This document shows, in pieces, positions 32,569-41,252 of a stretch of DNA of 64,000 nt. This DNA is from Erysipelotrichaceae bacterium (GTDB lineage: Bacteria; Bacillota_I; Bacilli_A; Erysipelotrichales; Erysipelotrichaceae), in assembly GCA_017512285.1 (NCBI GenBank), contig JAFWGU010000036.1:1-64000 (forward strand). Direction: 5' to 3'. A model generated the notes under the pieces. It saw nothing but the letters and a program-made list of their open reading frames with translations, did not search any database and was not told where the DNA came from. A program made the translations under genes and the position numbers. The stretch's first letter is position 1. Every line of letters starts with the position of its first letter.

Positions 32569-32819
32569 TACACCAGTTCCTCCTCTGTGTTTTCAAACAG
32601 CTTGGTGATGTCATCATTAAACCAGTCAGGTTCATCCTTGTATTCATGCTTTCCCTTGAGTATTCCCAGCTTGACCCTGTCTTTTTTTTCATACAGAGTG
32701 ATTTTCAGATATGGCTTGCCATTATTGCTGACAATGACGTATTCCTCTTCCCTGTTCATAAGTGACTTTCCTATCTTGGAAAGATTCGTCTTGGCTTCAT
32801 GCATGGTGTATACAGCCAT
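32568..32819 (-). CDS. Phd/YefM-type antitoxin for the PIN toxin
   Basis: The 83-residue protein begins MAVYTMHEAKTNLSKIGKSL, a Phd fold, with EYVIVSNNGKPYLKIT in the middle. The acidic C-terminus (EPDWFNDDITKLFENTEEE) should bind the toxin. I chose ATG 32819 because GGAGG lies seven bases upstream. The GTG at 32825 is too close to it. Two palindromes sit upstream. Confidence 0.85.
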   Translation of the reverse strand: MAVYTMHEAKTNLSKIGKSLMNREEEYVIVSNNGKPYLKITLYEKKDRVKLGILKGKHEYKDEPDWFNDDITKLFENTEEELV

Positions 32820-32830
32820 TTTCACGCCTC

Positions 32831-32853
32831 CTTAGCTAAGCTTAGCTAAGCTA
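32831..32853. promoter_or_regulatory. Tandem palindromic operator of the PIN toxin-antitoxin operon
   Basis: CTTAGCTAAG is a perfect 10-bp palindrome repeated twice in tandem (32831-32840, 32841-32850), with a partial third (CTA). It lies between the promoter and the antitoxin start. Confidence 0.75.
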
Positions 32854-32882
32854 ATAGTATCACGACGGTATTCATCTGTCCA
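32854..32882 (-). promoter_or_regulatory. Promoter of the PIN toxin-antitoxin operon
   Basis: The minus strand has TGGACA (32882-32877), 17 bases and TACTAT (32859-32854). The predicted start near 32847 lies within the tandem palindromes. Confidence 0.6.
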
Positions 32883-32887
32883 TAGAA

Positions 32888-32910
32888 AAACCGCTTCATC
32901 TGAAGCGGTC
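32888..32910 (-). terminator. nrdD terminator
   Basis: An ACCGCTTCA/TGAAGCGGT stem with a two-base centre is followed on the minus strand by TTTTTC, just past the nrdD stop. Confidence 0.85.
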
Positions 32911-32919
32911 ATTTCTTAA

Positions 32920-35298
32920 TTAAGACTGTCTGTTGATGTACTTTATGATGTTGGAAGCGTTGGCAAACTTGTCAAAGCTGTTGCTGTCTCCCATTACCAC
33001 CAGAGTCGGTGCCTGAGTAATGCCGAATCTGTTGACCAGATCTTCATTTTCCTCAGCATCAATAATCTCATATCCAAGGTTCTTCTTGTTCAGCATTTCC
33101 TTGACGATCTTGCAGTTAGGACATGTCTTGGTCGTGAACAGGATCCTCTTGGCATCGTTATCAACGACTATTTCGGTCTTTTCAGCTTCCGGAATGTCCA
33201 TTCTGTGCAGCTTTTCCAGCTTTTCGCCTAAGCCCTGGAAGCTGTATGTCTTACGGTCCTTGAACTCCTGAGCCTTGCCTTTGTTCCAGTTCTGTACAGG
33301 TCTGTAGTAACCGGTGATACGGCTGTATACCTCAGTCGGCTTGCCGCAGATCGGACATACGTCTTCTTCGCCTGACAGATAGCCGTGCTCAGCACATACT
33401 GAATATGTCGGAGACATTGTGTAGTATGGCAGACGGTAGTTCTCGGCGATCTTTCTTACCAGTGAGGCAGCTGCCTTCCAGTTAGGCAGTCTTTCACCTA
33501 AGAAGGCATGGAATACTGTTCCTGATGTGTACAGAGTCTGCAGTTCATCCTGAACGTCCAGTGCTGAGAAGATGTCATCTGTATAGCCTACTGGCAGGTG
33601 TGAACTGTTGGTGTAGTATGGATCACCTGACATGTTGGCTGTGATGATGGCTGGATATCTCTCCTTGTCGATCTTGGCCAGACGGTATGAGGTGCTCTCT
33701 GCCGGTGTAGCTTCAAGGTTGTAGAGGTCGCCATACATTTCCTGATAGTCAGACAGCTTGTTACGCATGTAGTTCAGAACTTCCTTGGTGAATTCCTGAG
33801 TTTCCTTATGGGTCATGTCCTTGCGGATCCAGTTGGCATTCAGACCAGCTTCATTCATGCCTACAAGGCCGATGGTTGAGAAGTGATTCTCAAAGGTTCC
33901 GAGGTAACGCTTTGTATATGGATACAAACCGTTGTTCATCAGCTTTGTGATGACGTCTCTCTTTACCTTCAGGCTTCTGGCTGACAGATCCATGATCCTG
34001 GTCAGACGCTTGAAGAAGTCTTCCTTATCGGTTGCCTGGTATGCCAGACGAGGCATGTTGATGGTTACGACACCGATTGATCCTGTTGACTCGCCTGAAC
34101 CGAAGAATCCGCCGGATTTCTTTCTTAATTCACGCAGGTCAAGTCTCAGACGGCAGCACATGCTTCTGACATCGCTTGGTTCCATGTCACTGTTGACATA
34201 GTTTGAGAAGTAAGGAGTACCGTACTTGGCTGTCATTTCAAACAGCAGCTTGTTGTTCTCAGTCTCTGACCAGTCAAAGTCTCTGGTAATTGAGTATGTC
34301 GGAATCGGGTACTGGAAACCACGGCCGTTGGCATCGCCTTCGATCATGATTTCAATGAAGGCCTTGTTGACCATGTCCATTTCAGCCTTGCAGTCCTTGT
34401 ACTTGAAGTCCATTTCCTTGCCGCCGACGATGCATGGCAGTTCTGCCAGGTCATTCGGTACGGTCCAGTCGAGGGTTACGTTTGTAAACGGTGCCTGTGT
34501 GCCCCATCTTGAAGGTGTGTTTACACCGTAGATGAAACTCTGGATGCACTGCTTGACTTCCTTGTAGGACAGGTTGTCAACCTTTACGAACGGTGCCAGA
34601 TAGGTATCAAAGCTTGAGAATGCCTGAGCTCCTGCCCATTCATTCTGCATGATGCCTAAGAAGTTTACCATCTGGTTACACAGGGTTGATAAGTGTGATG
34701 CAGGAGAAGAAGTGATCTTGCCCGGAACGCCGCCTAAGCCTTCCTGGATCAGCTGCTTTAATGACCAGCCTGCGCAGTAACCTGTCAGCATGCTTAAGTC
34801 ATGAATGTGAATGTCACCGTTACGGTGAGCATTGGCGATTTCCTGATCATAGACTTCACTCAGCCAGTAGTTGGCGGTGATGGCTCCTGAGTTGGAAAGG
34901 ATAAGACCGCCTACTGAATAGGTAACGGTTGAATTTTCCTTTACACGCCAGTCTATTGCGTTAACATAACTGTTTACCAGCTCCTTGTAGTCGAGCATGG
35001 TAGCGTTCATGTTTCTTATTTTCTCACGCTGCTTACGGTACAGGATGTAGTTCTTGGCTACATCGTTATAACCAGCCTGGATCAGCACTGCTTCAGCGCT
35101 GTCCTGAATGTCTTCAACACCGATCTTGTCATCCTTGATCTTCGGCTCAAAGTCACTTGTGACCTTCAGGGCCAGCATGTCGATGATTGACGGGTGATAG
35201 TTCTTTCCCGTTGATTCAAATGCCTTTGTCAAGGCAGCTGAAATCTTATTGATATTAAACTCTACCAGTTCTCCATCTCTTTTAACAACCTTGTACAT
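32920..35298 (-). CDS. nrdD: Anaerobic ribonucleoside-triphosphate reductase with fused thioredoxin-like domain
   Basis: The 792-residue protein has an ATP-cone (MYKVVKRDGELVEFNINKISAAL onward), the glycyl-radical reductase core, and a zinc finger CAEHGYLSGEEDVCPICGK. The radical glycine loop RITGYYRPV follows. After a linker, the last 80 or so residues form a thioredoxin/glutaredoxin-like domain (TKTCPNCKIVKEML...ITQAPTLVV). This fused domain could supply electrons to the reductase. It makes dNTPs without oxygen. The ribosome site AGGAGGAG lies between it and the NrdG-type gene upstream. Confidence 0.93.
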   Translation of the reverse strand: MYKVVKRDGELVEFNINKISAALTKAFESTGKNYHPSIIDMLALKVTSDFEPKIKDDKIGVEDIQDSAEAVLIQAGYNDVAKNYILYRKQREKIRNMNATMLDYKELVNSYVNAIDWRVKENSTVTYSVGGLILSNSGAITANYWLSEVYDQEIANAHRNGDIHIHDLSMLTGYCAGWSLKQLIQEGLGGVPGKITSSPASHLSTLCNQMVNFLGIMQNEWAGAQAFSSFDTYLAPFVKVDNLSYKEVKQCIQSFIYGVNTPSRWGTQAPFTNVTLDWTVPNDLAELPCIVGGKEMDFKYKDCKAEMDMVNKAFIEIMIEGDANGRGFQYPIPTYSITRDFDWSETENNKLLFEMTAKYGTPYFSNYVNSDMEPSDVRSMCCRLRLDLRELRKKSGGFFGSGESTGSIGVVTINMPRLAYQATDKEDFFKRLTRIMDLSARSLKVKRDVITKLMNNGLYPYTKRYLGTFENHFSTIGLVGMNEAGLNANWIRKDMTHKETQEFTKEVLNYMRNKLSDYQEMYGDLYNLEATPAESTSYRLAKIDKERYPAIITANMSGDPYYTNSSHLPVGYTDDIFSALDVQDELQTLYTSGTVFHAFLGERLPNWKAAASLVRKIAENYRLPYYTMSPTYSVCAEHGYLSGEEDVCPICGKPTEVYSRITGYYRPVQNWNKGKAQEFKDRKTYSFQGLGEKLEKLHRMDIPEAEKTEIVVDNDAKRILFTTKTCPNCKIVKEMLNKKNLGYEIIDAEENEDLVNRFGITQAPTLVVMGDSNSFDKFANASNIIKYINRQS

Positions 35299-35310
35299 AA
35301 TTTTCTCCTC

Positions 35311-36456
35311 CTAGACGCCCCTTAACTGTACTTCAGGAATGATTTTCCTGACCTCGTCGCATAATTCCTGCATTTCGTCTTTACTGTATGCCGTAAATCC
35401 TTCTTCGATGCATCTGCCGCTGTCAACGAACTGCTGCAGATAGTAGTGTTTTGCCCCTCTTATCATCCGGGCTATTTCGATCAGATCTTCCTTCGTGTGG
35501 AACTGCCTGACAACAGTTGTCCTGAACTCGTAGTCAATGACATCGCTCAGCAGATAATTGATTGACTTCTTTATCTGCCTCTGCAGATTGTCAGCTTCGA
35601 TGACTCCTGCCGTCAGGGCATACTTGCCTAAGGAATTCTTTACATCCATCGCAATGTAGTCCACATATCCGGATTCTACGATCTGTTTCAATCTGGTTGG
35701 ATTTAGTCCGTTGGTATCAACCTTTACCTTGTAACCCATCTCCTTGATCTGTCTGATGAAATCGATCAGTCCTGCCTGCAAGGTCGGTTCACCGCCGGTA
35801 ATGCATACCGCATCGATGATGCCCCTTCTTTTGGCCAGGAACTCGATGATGTCATCGGGATCCTCGTAAGTTGAGTTTTCAGGAATGAATACCAGATCCT
35901 TGTTATGGCAGAACGGACATTTCATGTTGCAGCCTGCCGTGAATATCGTACAGGCTACCTGTCCCGGGTAATCGAGCAGGGTCAGTTTCTGCAGACCGGC
36001 TATCTTGATGTCTGAATAGCTGTCATCAGGAACTATTTCCCTGGCATTCTGCGTGATCTGCTCAATCACGCCGATCTCCCTGTTGATGGTCTCTTCATCC
36101 AGACCCTTCATCAGCTGATTCACGTAATCATTTCTAAATCTGTACAGATCATTGATGATTCCGGCAGCCTTCTTGGTCGTGTAGATCCTCTTAACTCTCT
36201 TGTCATTCTCATCAGTTCTGATCTCAACGAAGTTCTCATCGATCAGCTTTCTGATGCTCTTGGTGGTCGTGCCCTTGTCAATGTCAGCCATTTCACTCAA
36301 TTGCTGCATTGATATGCCTTCATGCTCATAAATGAGCAATAAAAAAACCATCTGGCCTGATCCGATATTAAAAACGGCCATGTTCTTATCAAAATATTTC
36401 TGTGTGTATCTGTATAAAGCAGAAACGTTAATCAAAAAATCATTCTGATAATTCAT
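35311..36456 (-). CDS. nrdG: Fusion of MarR-type regulator and anaerobic NrdG activase
   Basis: The 381-residue protein has two parts. Residues about 1-140 form a MarR winged-helix domain (MQQLSEMADIDKGTTTKSIRKLIDENFVEIRTDENDKRVKRIYTT, given here as a range only: 50-94). From residue 150 on, the radical SAM activase has DYPGQVACTIFTAGC, the cluster cysteines Cys176, Cys180 and Cys183 in CNMKCPFCHN, and CITGGEPTLQ. The activase puts the glycyl radical on NrdD. Stand-alone NrdG is about 160-230 residues, so the N-terminal regulator is an addition. nrdD follows 12 bases downstream. Confidence 0.88.
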   Translation of the reverse strand: MNYQNDFLINVSALYRYTQKYFDKNMAVFNIGSGQMVFLLLIYEHEGISMQQLSEMADIDKGTTTKSIRKLIDENFVEIRTDENDKRVKRIYTTKKAAGIINDLYRFRNDYVNQLMKGLDEETINREIGVIEQITQNAREIVPDDSYSDIKIAGLQKLTLLDYPGQVACTIFTAGCNMKCPFCHNKDLVFIPENSTYEDPDDIIEFLAKRRGIIDAVCITGGEPTLQAGLIDFIRQIKEMGYKVKVDTNGLNPTRLKQIVESGYVDYIAMDVKNSLGKYALTAGVIEADNLQRQIKKSINYLLSDVIDYEFRTTVVRQFHTKEDLIEIARMIRGAKHYYLQQFVDSGRCIEEGFTAYSKDEMQELCDEVRKIIPEVQLRGV

Positions 36457-36471
36457 ACCATTCTAAATATT

Positions 36472-36485
36472 GTTGGATTTCCAAC
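36472..36485. promoter_or_regulatory. Palindrome in the nrdG-nrdD leader (possible MarR operator)
   Basis: GTTGGA-TT-TCCAAC is an exact inverted repeat about 20 bases downstream of the predicted start. Further TTGGA copies occur on the minus strand at about 36496 and in the promoter spacer. A MarR-type dimer could bind here, possibly the fusion protein itself. Confidence 0.5.
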
Positions 36486-36503
36486 TAATTCCTTCCAAAT
36501 ACA

Positions 36504-36532
36504 ATTGTAAATACGTCCAATATGACTGTCAA
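36504..36532 (-). promoter_or_regulatory. Promoter of the nrdG-nrdD operon
   Basis: The minus strand has a perfect TTGACA (36532-36527), a 17-base spacer and TACAAT (36509-36504). Confidence 0.7.
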
Positions 36533-36628
36533 TGAAAATAATCTGAAAATGATAAAGATATTTTTTTCACATTTCCAATGTCTCAGAATGTGTTTTTTTG
36601 GCTACAGAATAGTCTGATTTTCCAGTCA

Positions 36629-36660
36629 CACATGTGTCAACACAGACTGGCTATTGCGAT
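36629..36660. other. Hairpin downstream of the DUF4037 gene
   Basis: CCAGTC and GACTGG can pair around an ACACATGTGT palindrome. Flanking AATAG/CTATT could extend it. There is no T-run on the minus side, so it is a weak terminator candidate for the DUF4037 gene. Confidence 0.35.
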
Positions 36661-36676
36661 AAAAAAGGATGACTCC

Positions 36677-37621
36677 TCACATTACTGCAGAGAATACATC
36701 CATGTTTCTGATATCGTTCTGTTCTATTCTGTCATTGATGTTGTAGGCGTGTCTTTCCAGTTCCTCACCCTGTTCATCGCTGAGATCCTGTGCCCTGAGT
36801 TCCTCTGTTATCAGTGAAACTACGTTTTCGATCATGCCTGTCTTGGTAACTGCTTCCTTTTCATCATTACCGCTTGTAAGCAGATATTCCAGTATCTCGG
36901 CGATCACCGACAGCCTCGGCAGTTCTCTCATTGCCCTGAAACTCCACTTGTAGTAAGGCATGTAGGTCCTGTTCAGCAGGAATACCACCTTCATCGTTGC
37001 CTGTACGAATTCATTTATGGCCAGCTGCGCTGCGGCGGTTTCCTGACGCTTCAGACAGCGGTTATAGTTATACTGGCCCGACTGACTCATAACCAGTACA
37101 TTGCCTGCCAGTTTCTTTAAAAACACGTCCTGCGGCATGTCCAGCAGGTTTTTCCTGATGGAAGTGACCAGTTCGCTGTCATCCCGGAAAATCTCCCCGT
37201 TGGTGGCCTCAGAGAGCACGTATTCAGGTGTCGTAAACCACTGCTGAAGAGTAAGACTGCCATCAGCACTTCCCGTCTTTTCCAGGAAATACTCACTCGC
37301 CCTGAATACGCCATGGCGGTTTCCTCCTACCGGGTTAAGCAGATTTCTCTTATATCCCCTGAATTCCTTAGGCAGCTTGTTATAGGCTCTTTCCAACTGG
37401 AAGGCCTGTTTTTCGCTTACCACTGCTTCATCAGGAAGGAAGATGCAGAATCCGGGTTCAAAGTCATGATCCTGAGAGATCTCATCATCATACCCGTAGC
37501 ACTCCGATCCGCTTCCCAGTAATCCCACGGCTATCTTGTCAAGGATGTCCGGAAACTGCTGTTCAAGCATCTTAAGACCGCATTCTTCATAGAATGCTCT
37601 TGCCAGATCAAGCCCTTTCAT
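36677..37621 (-). CDS. DUF4037 protein (nucleotidyltransferase-like)
   Basis: The 314-residue protein has the nucleotidyltransferase-like start LLGSGSECYGYDDEISQDHDFEPGF, where paired acidic residues after GSGSE would bind metal. The DUF4037 C-terminal helical region follows (RLSVIAEILEYLLTSGND). The biochemical role is unknown. Its start overlaps the TPR gene's end by 14 bases, and this DUF4037-TPR pairing recurs in Bacillota by my recollection. Confidence 0.8.
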   Translation of the reverse strand: MKGLDLARAFYEECGLKMLEQQFPDILDKIAVGLLGSGSECYGYDDEISQDHDFEPGFCIFLPDEAVVSEKQAFQLERAYNKLPKEFRGYKRNLLNPVGGNRHGVFRASEYFLEKTGSADGSLTLQQWFTTPEYVLSEATNGEIFRDDSELVTSIRKNLLDMPQDVFLKKLAGNVLVMSQSGQYNYNRCLKRQETAAAQLAINEFVQATMKVVFLLNRTYMPYYKWSFRAMRELPRLSVIAEILEYLLTSGNDEKEAVTKTGMIENVVSLITEELRAQDLSDEQGEELERHAYNINDRIEQNDIRNMDVFSAVM

Positions 37622-38462
37622 CTATCTCCGCAATCCTTTCTTCCAGTTCCCTGGCATATCTGAACCAGCCAAAGTACCGGTATATTCCAACGCACTTGTC
37701 GCAGACAAATGAATAATAGCTGTCTCTGGGAAGATCCCTGCTGTCGAGGCAGTCCTTGGCTTCCGATAATAACACGGCTGCTTCATCATCTATGCTTTCA
37801 ATGCCCTTTTCACTTATGAGGGCATCAAGCATATTCAGATAGGTCATGGCCATTTCCAGTTCGCCGTTTTCGCACTTGCTGACGACGTCCAGAGCCTTGT
37901 GATACAGTTCGTCTGCTTCTGAAAATCTTCCCAAGGCAACCAGAGCCGTAGCCATGTTGTTATATGATGATGCCAGCTTGTACTCGTTGTGTTCCCTGTT
38001 ATTCTCATATATGGCCCTGGCCTTTTCAAACAGTTCAATGCTCTTTTCCGGTTCATTGAATGCAGTATAGACGGTAGCCGCATTGGTGTAGCAGGTTGCC
38101 CCGCTTACACTGTCCCGGTAGCCGAGTTCATCGAGCATGCTGATGGCATTGTCGACAGCCTCATAGGCCTTCTCCTTATTGGAAACCTTGCGGTAATAGC
38201 CCATCATCTCGTTATACAGCATGAAAGTGCCCTGATCATCAAGGGAAACTCTGGCTTCCTCCAGCCAGTATTTCAGCAGGTTCTCTGCCTGCTGGTATTC
38301 CTTTCTGCCCATCAGTTCATCAAGCTTCTGTGAAATCCTCTGCTGAGGGATCATCTGCTTCTTCTGCCTGAAGCCGACAGGCTTGTCACATATGACGCAT
38401 TCAGGTTCCATGTAGTCCATTAATTCGAGATCTTTTCTGTCTTCTGTCATGTCCATCACCAA
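37608..38462 (-). CDS. Tetratricopeptide-repeat protein paired with DUF4037
   Basis: The 284-residue cytoplasmic protein has several TPR-like helical pairs (YNEMMGYYRKVSNKEKAYEA, TNAATVYTAFNEPEKSIELF, YNNMATALVALGRFSEADEL). The N-terminal region contains an ECVICDKPVGF Cys pair, perhaps for metal. A further Cys pair lies in VCDKCVG. It probably forms a complex or regulatory unit with the DUF4037 protein. The start could be 38462 or the second Met at 38456; no strong ribosome site decides. Confidence 0.75.
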   Translation of the reverse strand: MVMDMTEDRKDLELMDYMEPECVICDKPVGFRQKKQMIPQQRISQKLDELMGRKEYQQAENLLKYWLEEARVSLDDQGTFMLYNEMMGYYRKVSNKEKAYEAVDNAISMLDELGYRDSVSGATCYTNAATVYTAFNEPEKSIELFEKARAIYENNREHNEYKLASSYNNMATALVALGRFSEADELYHKALDVVSKCENGELEMAMTYLNMLDALISEKGIESIDDEAAVLLSEAKDCLDSRDLPRDSYYSFVCDKCVGIYRYFGWFRYARELEERIAEIDERA

Positions 38463-38498
38463 TATTAGTCTACCTAATTAGCGTTCCAAAGTCATCAA

Positions 38499-38524
38499 AA
38501 AACACCGCTTTGCTGCGGTGTTTG
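38499..38524. terminator. MATE gene terminator
   Basis: AAACACCGC/GCGGTGTTT stem with a six-base loop and a T-run on the minus side, seven bases from the MATE gene stop. Confidence 0.8.
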
Positions 38525-38529
38525 TCTGT

Positions 38530-39906
38530 TTAATTCTGCGCGGTTGCGATCTCGCCGGTAAGGTTGACTGCCCATCTGTTGGAGTTGAATCTTCTCATGC
38601 CGATTATTATTCTGGCAACCAGTTCGAACTGAGCCAGGAAATAGATCAGCGGGAAGTTCTGCATGTGCAGCAGAGAAATCATTCCATAGATCAGCGGAAT
38701 GCCAACCAGCCATACGATGCCGCAGTCCAGTACCATCAGCATCTTTGAATCTCCGCCTGCTCTTAATGATGAGAAGATGACGACAACGATCATTCTCAGG
38801 GCTATGCGGAAGGCCGATACCCTTACCAGGGCAACAGACATCGCTATTATCTCCGGATTTGTCAGGCAGAACAGTGATACCAGCGGCTGGGAAGCACCGA
38901 TTACGACGATGCCGGTAATGGCTGCCAGAGCGAATCCCAGATACAGAAACCAGCGGCTTTCCAACGTTGCCTTTCTGACGTCACCCTTGCCAAGTTCAGC
39001 TCCCAAGAGCATGCTGCCGGAAACGGACAGACCGTTACATACGGAGAAGAACATGTTGGTGATGGTATTGGCTACGTAATAGGAGTCAGTGACCCTGGTG
39101 CCTAATAAGCCATATGCCTTGATGTACAGTGACGTTCCAAAGCCAAACAGCGTTTCGTTGGCTATTGTCGGATAGGTCCTTACCATGACCTTGCTGAAGA
39201 AGTCCCTGCTGATGTCAAACATGATGCGCGGACTGCCGATGAAGGCTGCCTTGCTGATGACGGAATAACCGTAGTACAGTCCCAGAGCTACCACCTGTGA
39301 AGCTATCGTGCCCCAGGCGGCACCGGCAACACCCATCGGTGAAAAGCCGAGTTTACCATAAATCAGGATATAGTTGACGATGGCATTGGTAGCCATGGAA
39401 GTCGTTGAGATCCACATTGAAACGTTTGTCTTATGTATGCATCTGTAGAAATAGTTGAATGCCAGGGCACACGTGTTCAGAGGAAATGAATACTTGACCA
39501 GATCAAGATAGATCTTGGCATAGCGGATGACCTCAGGATCTCTGGCATAGAATTCTATGACCGGTACACACCACAGGGCAATCAGGCCAAAGAATACGAA
39601 GCCTACGATCAGCGACAGAATTATCGAAAGTCCGAAAGTGCGCTGCAGATTCTTTCTGTCATCTGCCCCGTAGAACTGTGAAGCATATATTCCCGTACCT
39701 TCCATTACGCCGAAGGAAATGCAGGAACAGATGTTTCCAAGCTGAGAAGCTACGCCAACCGGAGAAACCATGCCAATGGCAGATACCATCATGGTATCGA
39801 CCATGCCCATAGCACTTGAAAGCAGCTGCTGCAGCATGCTTGGTATCGCAAGCCTGCAGACATCTGAATAGAACTGTTTGTCTCCTACATACTTTTCAGC
39901 TGACAT
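38530..39906 (-). CDS. MATE family efflux transporter
   Basis: The 458-residue membrane protein has about 12 helices and MATE landmarks: AIPSMLQQLLSSAMGMVDTMMVS near the start, GVMEGTGIYASQFYGADD, and the repeat-2 TIANETLFGFGTSLYIKAYGLLG. It is predicted to export drugs or metabolites by Na+ or H+ antiport. Substrate unknown. GAGGT precedes the ATG. Confidence 0.9.
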   Translation of the reverse strand: MSAEKYVGDKQFYSDVCRLAIPSMLQQLLSSAMGMVDTMMVSAIGMVSPVGVASQLGNICSCISFGVMEGTGIYASQFYGADDRKNLQRTFGLSIILSLIVGFVFFGLIALWCVPVIEFYARDPEVIRYAKIYLDLVKYSFPLNTCALAFNYFYRCIHKTNVSMWISTTSMATNAIVNYILIYGKLGFSPMGVAGAAWGTIASQVVALGLYYGYSVISKAAFIGSPRIMFDISRDFFSKVMVRTYPTIANETLFGFGTSLYIKAYGLLGTRVTDSYYVANTITNMFFSVCNGLSVSGSMLLGAELGKGDVRKATLESRWFLYLGFALAAITGIVVIGASQPLVSLFCLTNPEIIAMSVALVRVSAFRIALRMIVVVIFSSLRAGGDSKMLMVLDCGIVWLVGIPLIYGMISLLHMQNFPLIYFLAQFELVARIIIGMRRFNSNRWAVNLTGEIATAQN

Positions 39907-39985
39907 GTCATTACCTCTTTGTGTGTAATTATATATATATCGTAAAATATGTGGTAACGATATGCCTGCATTTTCACAAATCGCA

Positions 39986-40010
39986 TGAAAACCTCCTTTC
40001 GGAGGTTCTC
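39986..40010 (-). terminator. Terminator of the Opp operon
   Basis: AACCTCC/GGAGGTT with a four-base loop and flanking GA/TC pairs is followed on the minus strand by TTTTC. It ends the operon after the ApbE-like gene. Confidence 0.75.
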
Positions 40011-40018
40011 ATTCTTAA

Positions 40019-41251
40019 CTAATTACTCACATATCTTCTCTGATATGTCTCGTATGTCTGCATCGTTTCGTCAGCAGGATTACTGTAGTAAACGGTGCTG
40101 TCATTAATGTATACGTACCAGATCCGGCTGTCTTCGATCCTGGAAAGCGGATCAGAGAAATATGCCGGAATGACGTTCATCAGCACTTCCGCACAGCCAA
40201 GCTGTGAAGAATACCCGATGTAATCGCGGGCATCCGTTTCAACGCTCAGTCCATCTTCAAGTCTAAGATGAGCGGTACGGACGCTGCCGTCCTCATAGAT
40301 GTGATAGTCATAATCCCGGTCGTTGAGCGGGAAGCTCTTCAGCATTACATAGGCATTGGCAGCTTCATGATTAAGATTTCCCACCTGGAATCTTTCGCCA
40401 TTGACATAGTCAAACATGTAGTACTCAAATTCATATTCACCCAGTACTCTGGCGTAGCCATCGATGCTGGAGATCCTGCCATGAGTATAACCGTTGGCGA
40501 TAAGTTCATCAGCGATGTAGTCGGCTACGAAGGCATTACGCATCCAGTTAAGATCAAGGTAATGATGCAGGTCATTCTTCTGACAGAAGCTGATGTAATC
40601 AGCAGATACGTTCAGCCTTACCTGATCATTTCCCACAAGCTCAATGCTTATGCTTTCCGGATCATTTACATACGGCAGTATCTCATCATACAGCTGCCTG
40701 TATTCATCGCTGTAAAGCGGATCAAACACTCTTGCCGAGGTATCAGAATCAGCGTACAGAACGCCTGAGTATAGTTCATAGATCGGGCCTAAGAACATGT
40801 GGCGGTCCTGATGGTCGTTAATTAGCTTCAGCGACTGATACAGCTTATCGCTGACTGTTATCATTTCATTGGGATGCTCATTGATGTAACAGAGATTATG
40901 CAGTCCATCATGATCATTGTAGATGTCATAGGTCTGATAAGCCTCTTCGCACAGTCTTGAGTACAGTAATGTCAGGGCCTTTCTTTCAGCCGTCGGCGAA
41001 CCGTCAAGGCCCAGATAATAAGAAAAGGTAAACTCAACACCACTGTTTACCTGTGACGATGAGTTTACCTGAATAACATTCCAACCTTTATTGCTCTTGG
41101 TTAGCTGTGATATTCCATAACCTATCGACACCCCGGCGATAAGCAGTGCCAGTATGACTACTATGACTCTGCGCCTGACGTTAGATTCGTCAAGCTCTAT
41201 CTTTTCTATCGGTTCCCCATGGAAGCCGTTATCGCGAGATGTCCGTCTCAT
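40019..41251 (-). CDS. Membrane-anchored protein resembling a catalytically degenerate ApbE
   Basis: The 410-residue protein has one helix (about 29-48) and a large outer domain. Residues 95-160 follow the ApbE (FAD:protein FMN transferase) pattern: a helix, DIYNDHDGLHNLCYINEHP, then ITVSDKLYQSLKL and FLGPIYELYSG. Residues YLDLNWMRNAFVADYIADEL match the place where ApbE has DLGGIAKGYxxDxxxxxL, but the flavin-binding GGIAKG is replaced by NWMRNA. RISSIDGYARVLG fits the later GGdxxxxG strand. I infer an ApbE fold without flavin transfer. It ends the Opp operon, one base after the OppF stop, so it may be an accessory subunit. Confidence 0.5.
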   Translation of the reverse strand: MRRTSRDNGFHGEPIEKIELDESNVRRRVIVVILALLIAGVSIGYGISQLTKSNKGWNVIQVNSSSQVNSGVEFTFSYYLGLDGSPTAERKALTLLYSRLCEEAYQTYDIYNDHDGLHNLCYINEHPNEMITVSDKLYQSLKLINDHQDRHMFLGPIYELYSGVLYADSDTSARVFDPLYSDEYRQLYDEILPYVNDPESISIELVGNDQVRLNVSADYISFCQKNDLHHYLDLNWMRNAFVADYIADELIANGYTHGRISSIDGYARVLGEYEFEYYMFDYVNGERFQVGNLNHEAANAYVMLKSFPLNDRDYDYHIYEDGSVRTAHLRLEDGLSVETDARDYIGYSSQLGCAEVLMNVIPAYFSDPLSRIEDSRIWYVYINDSTVYYSNPADETMQTYETYQRRYVSN

Positions 41252-41252
41252 G

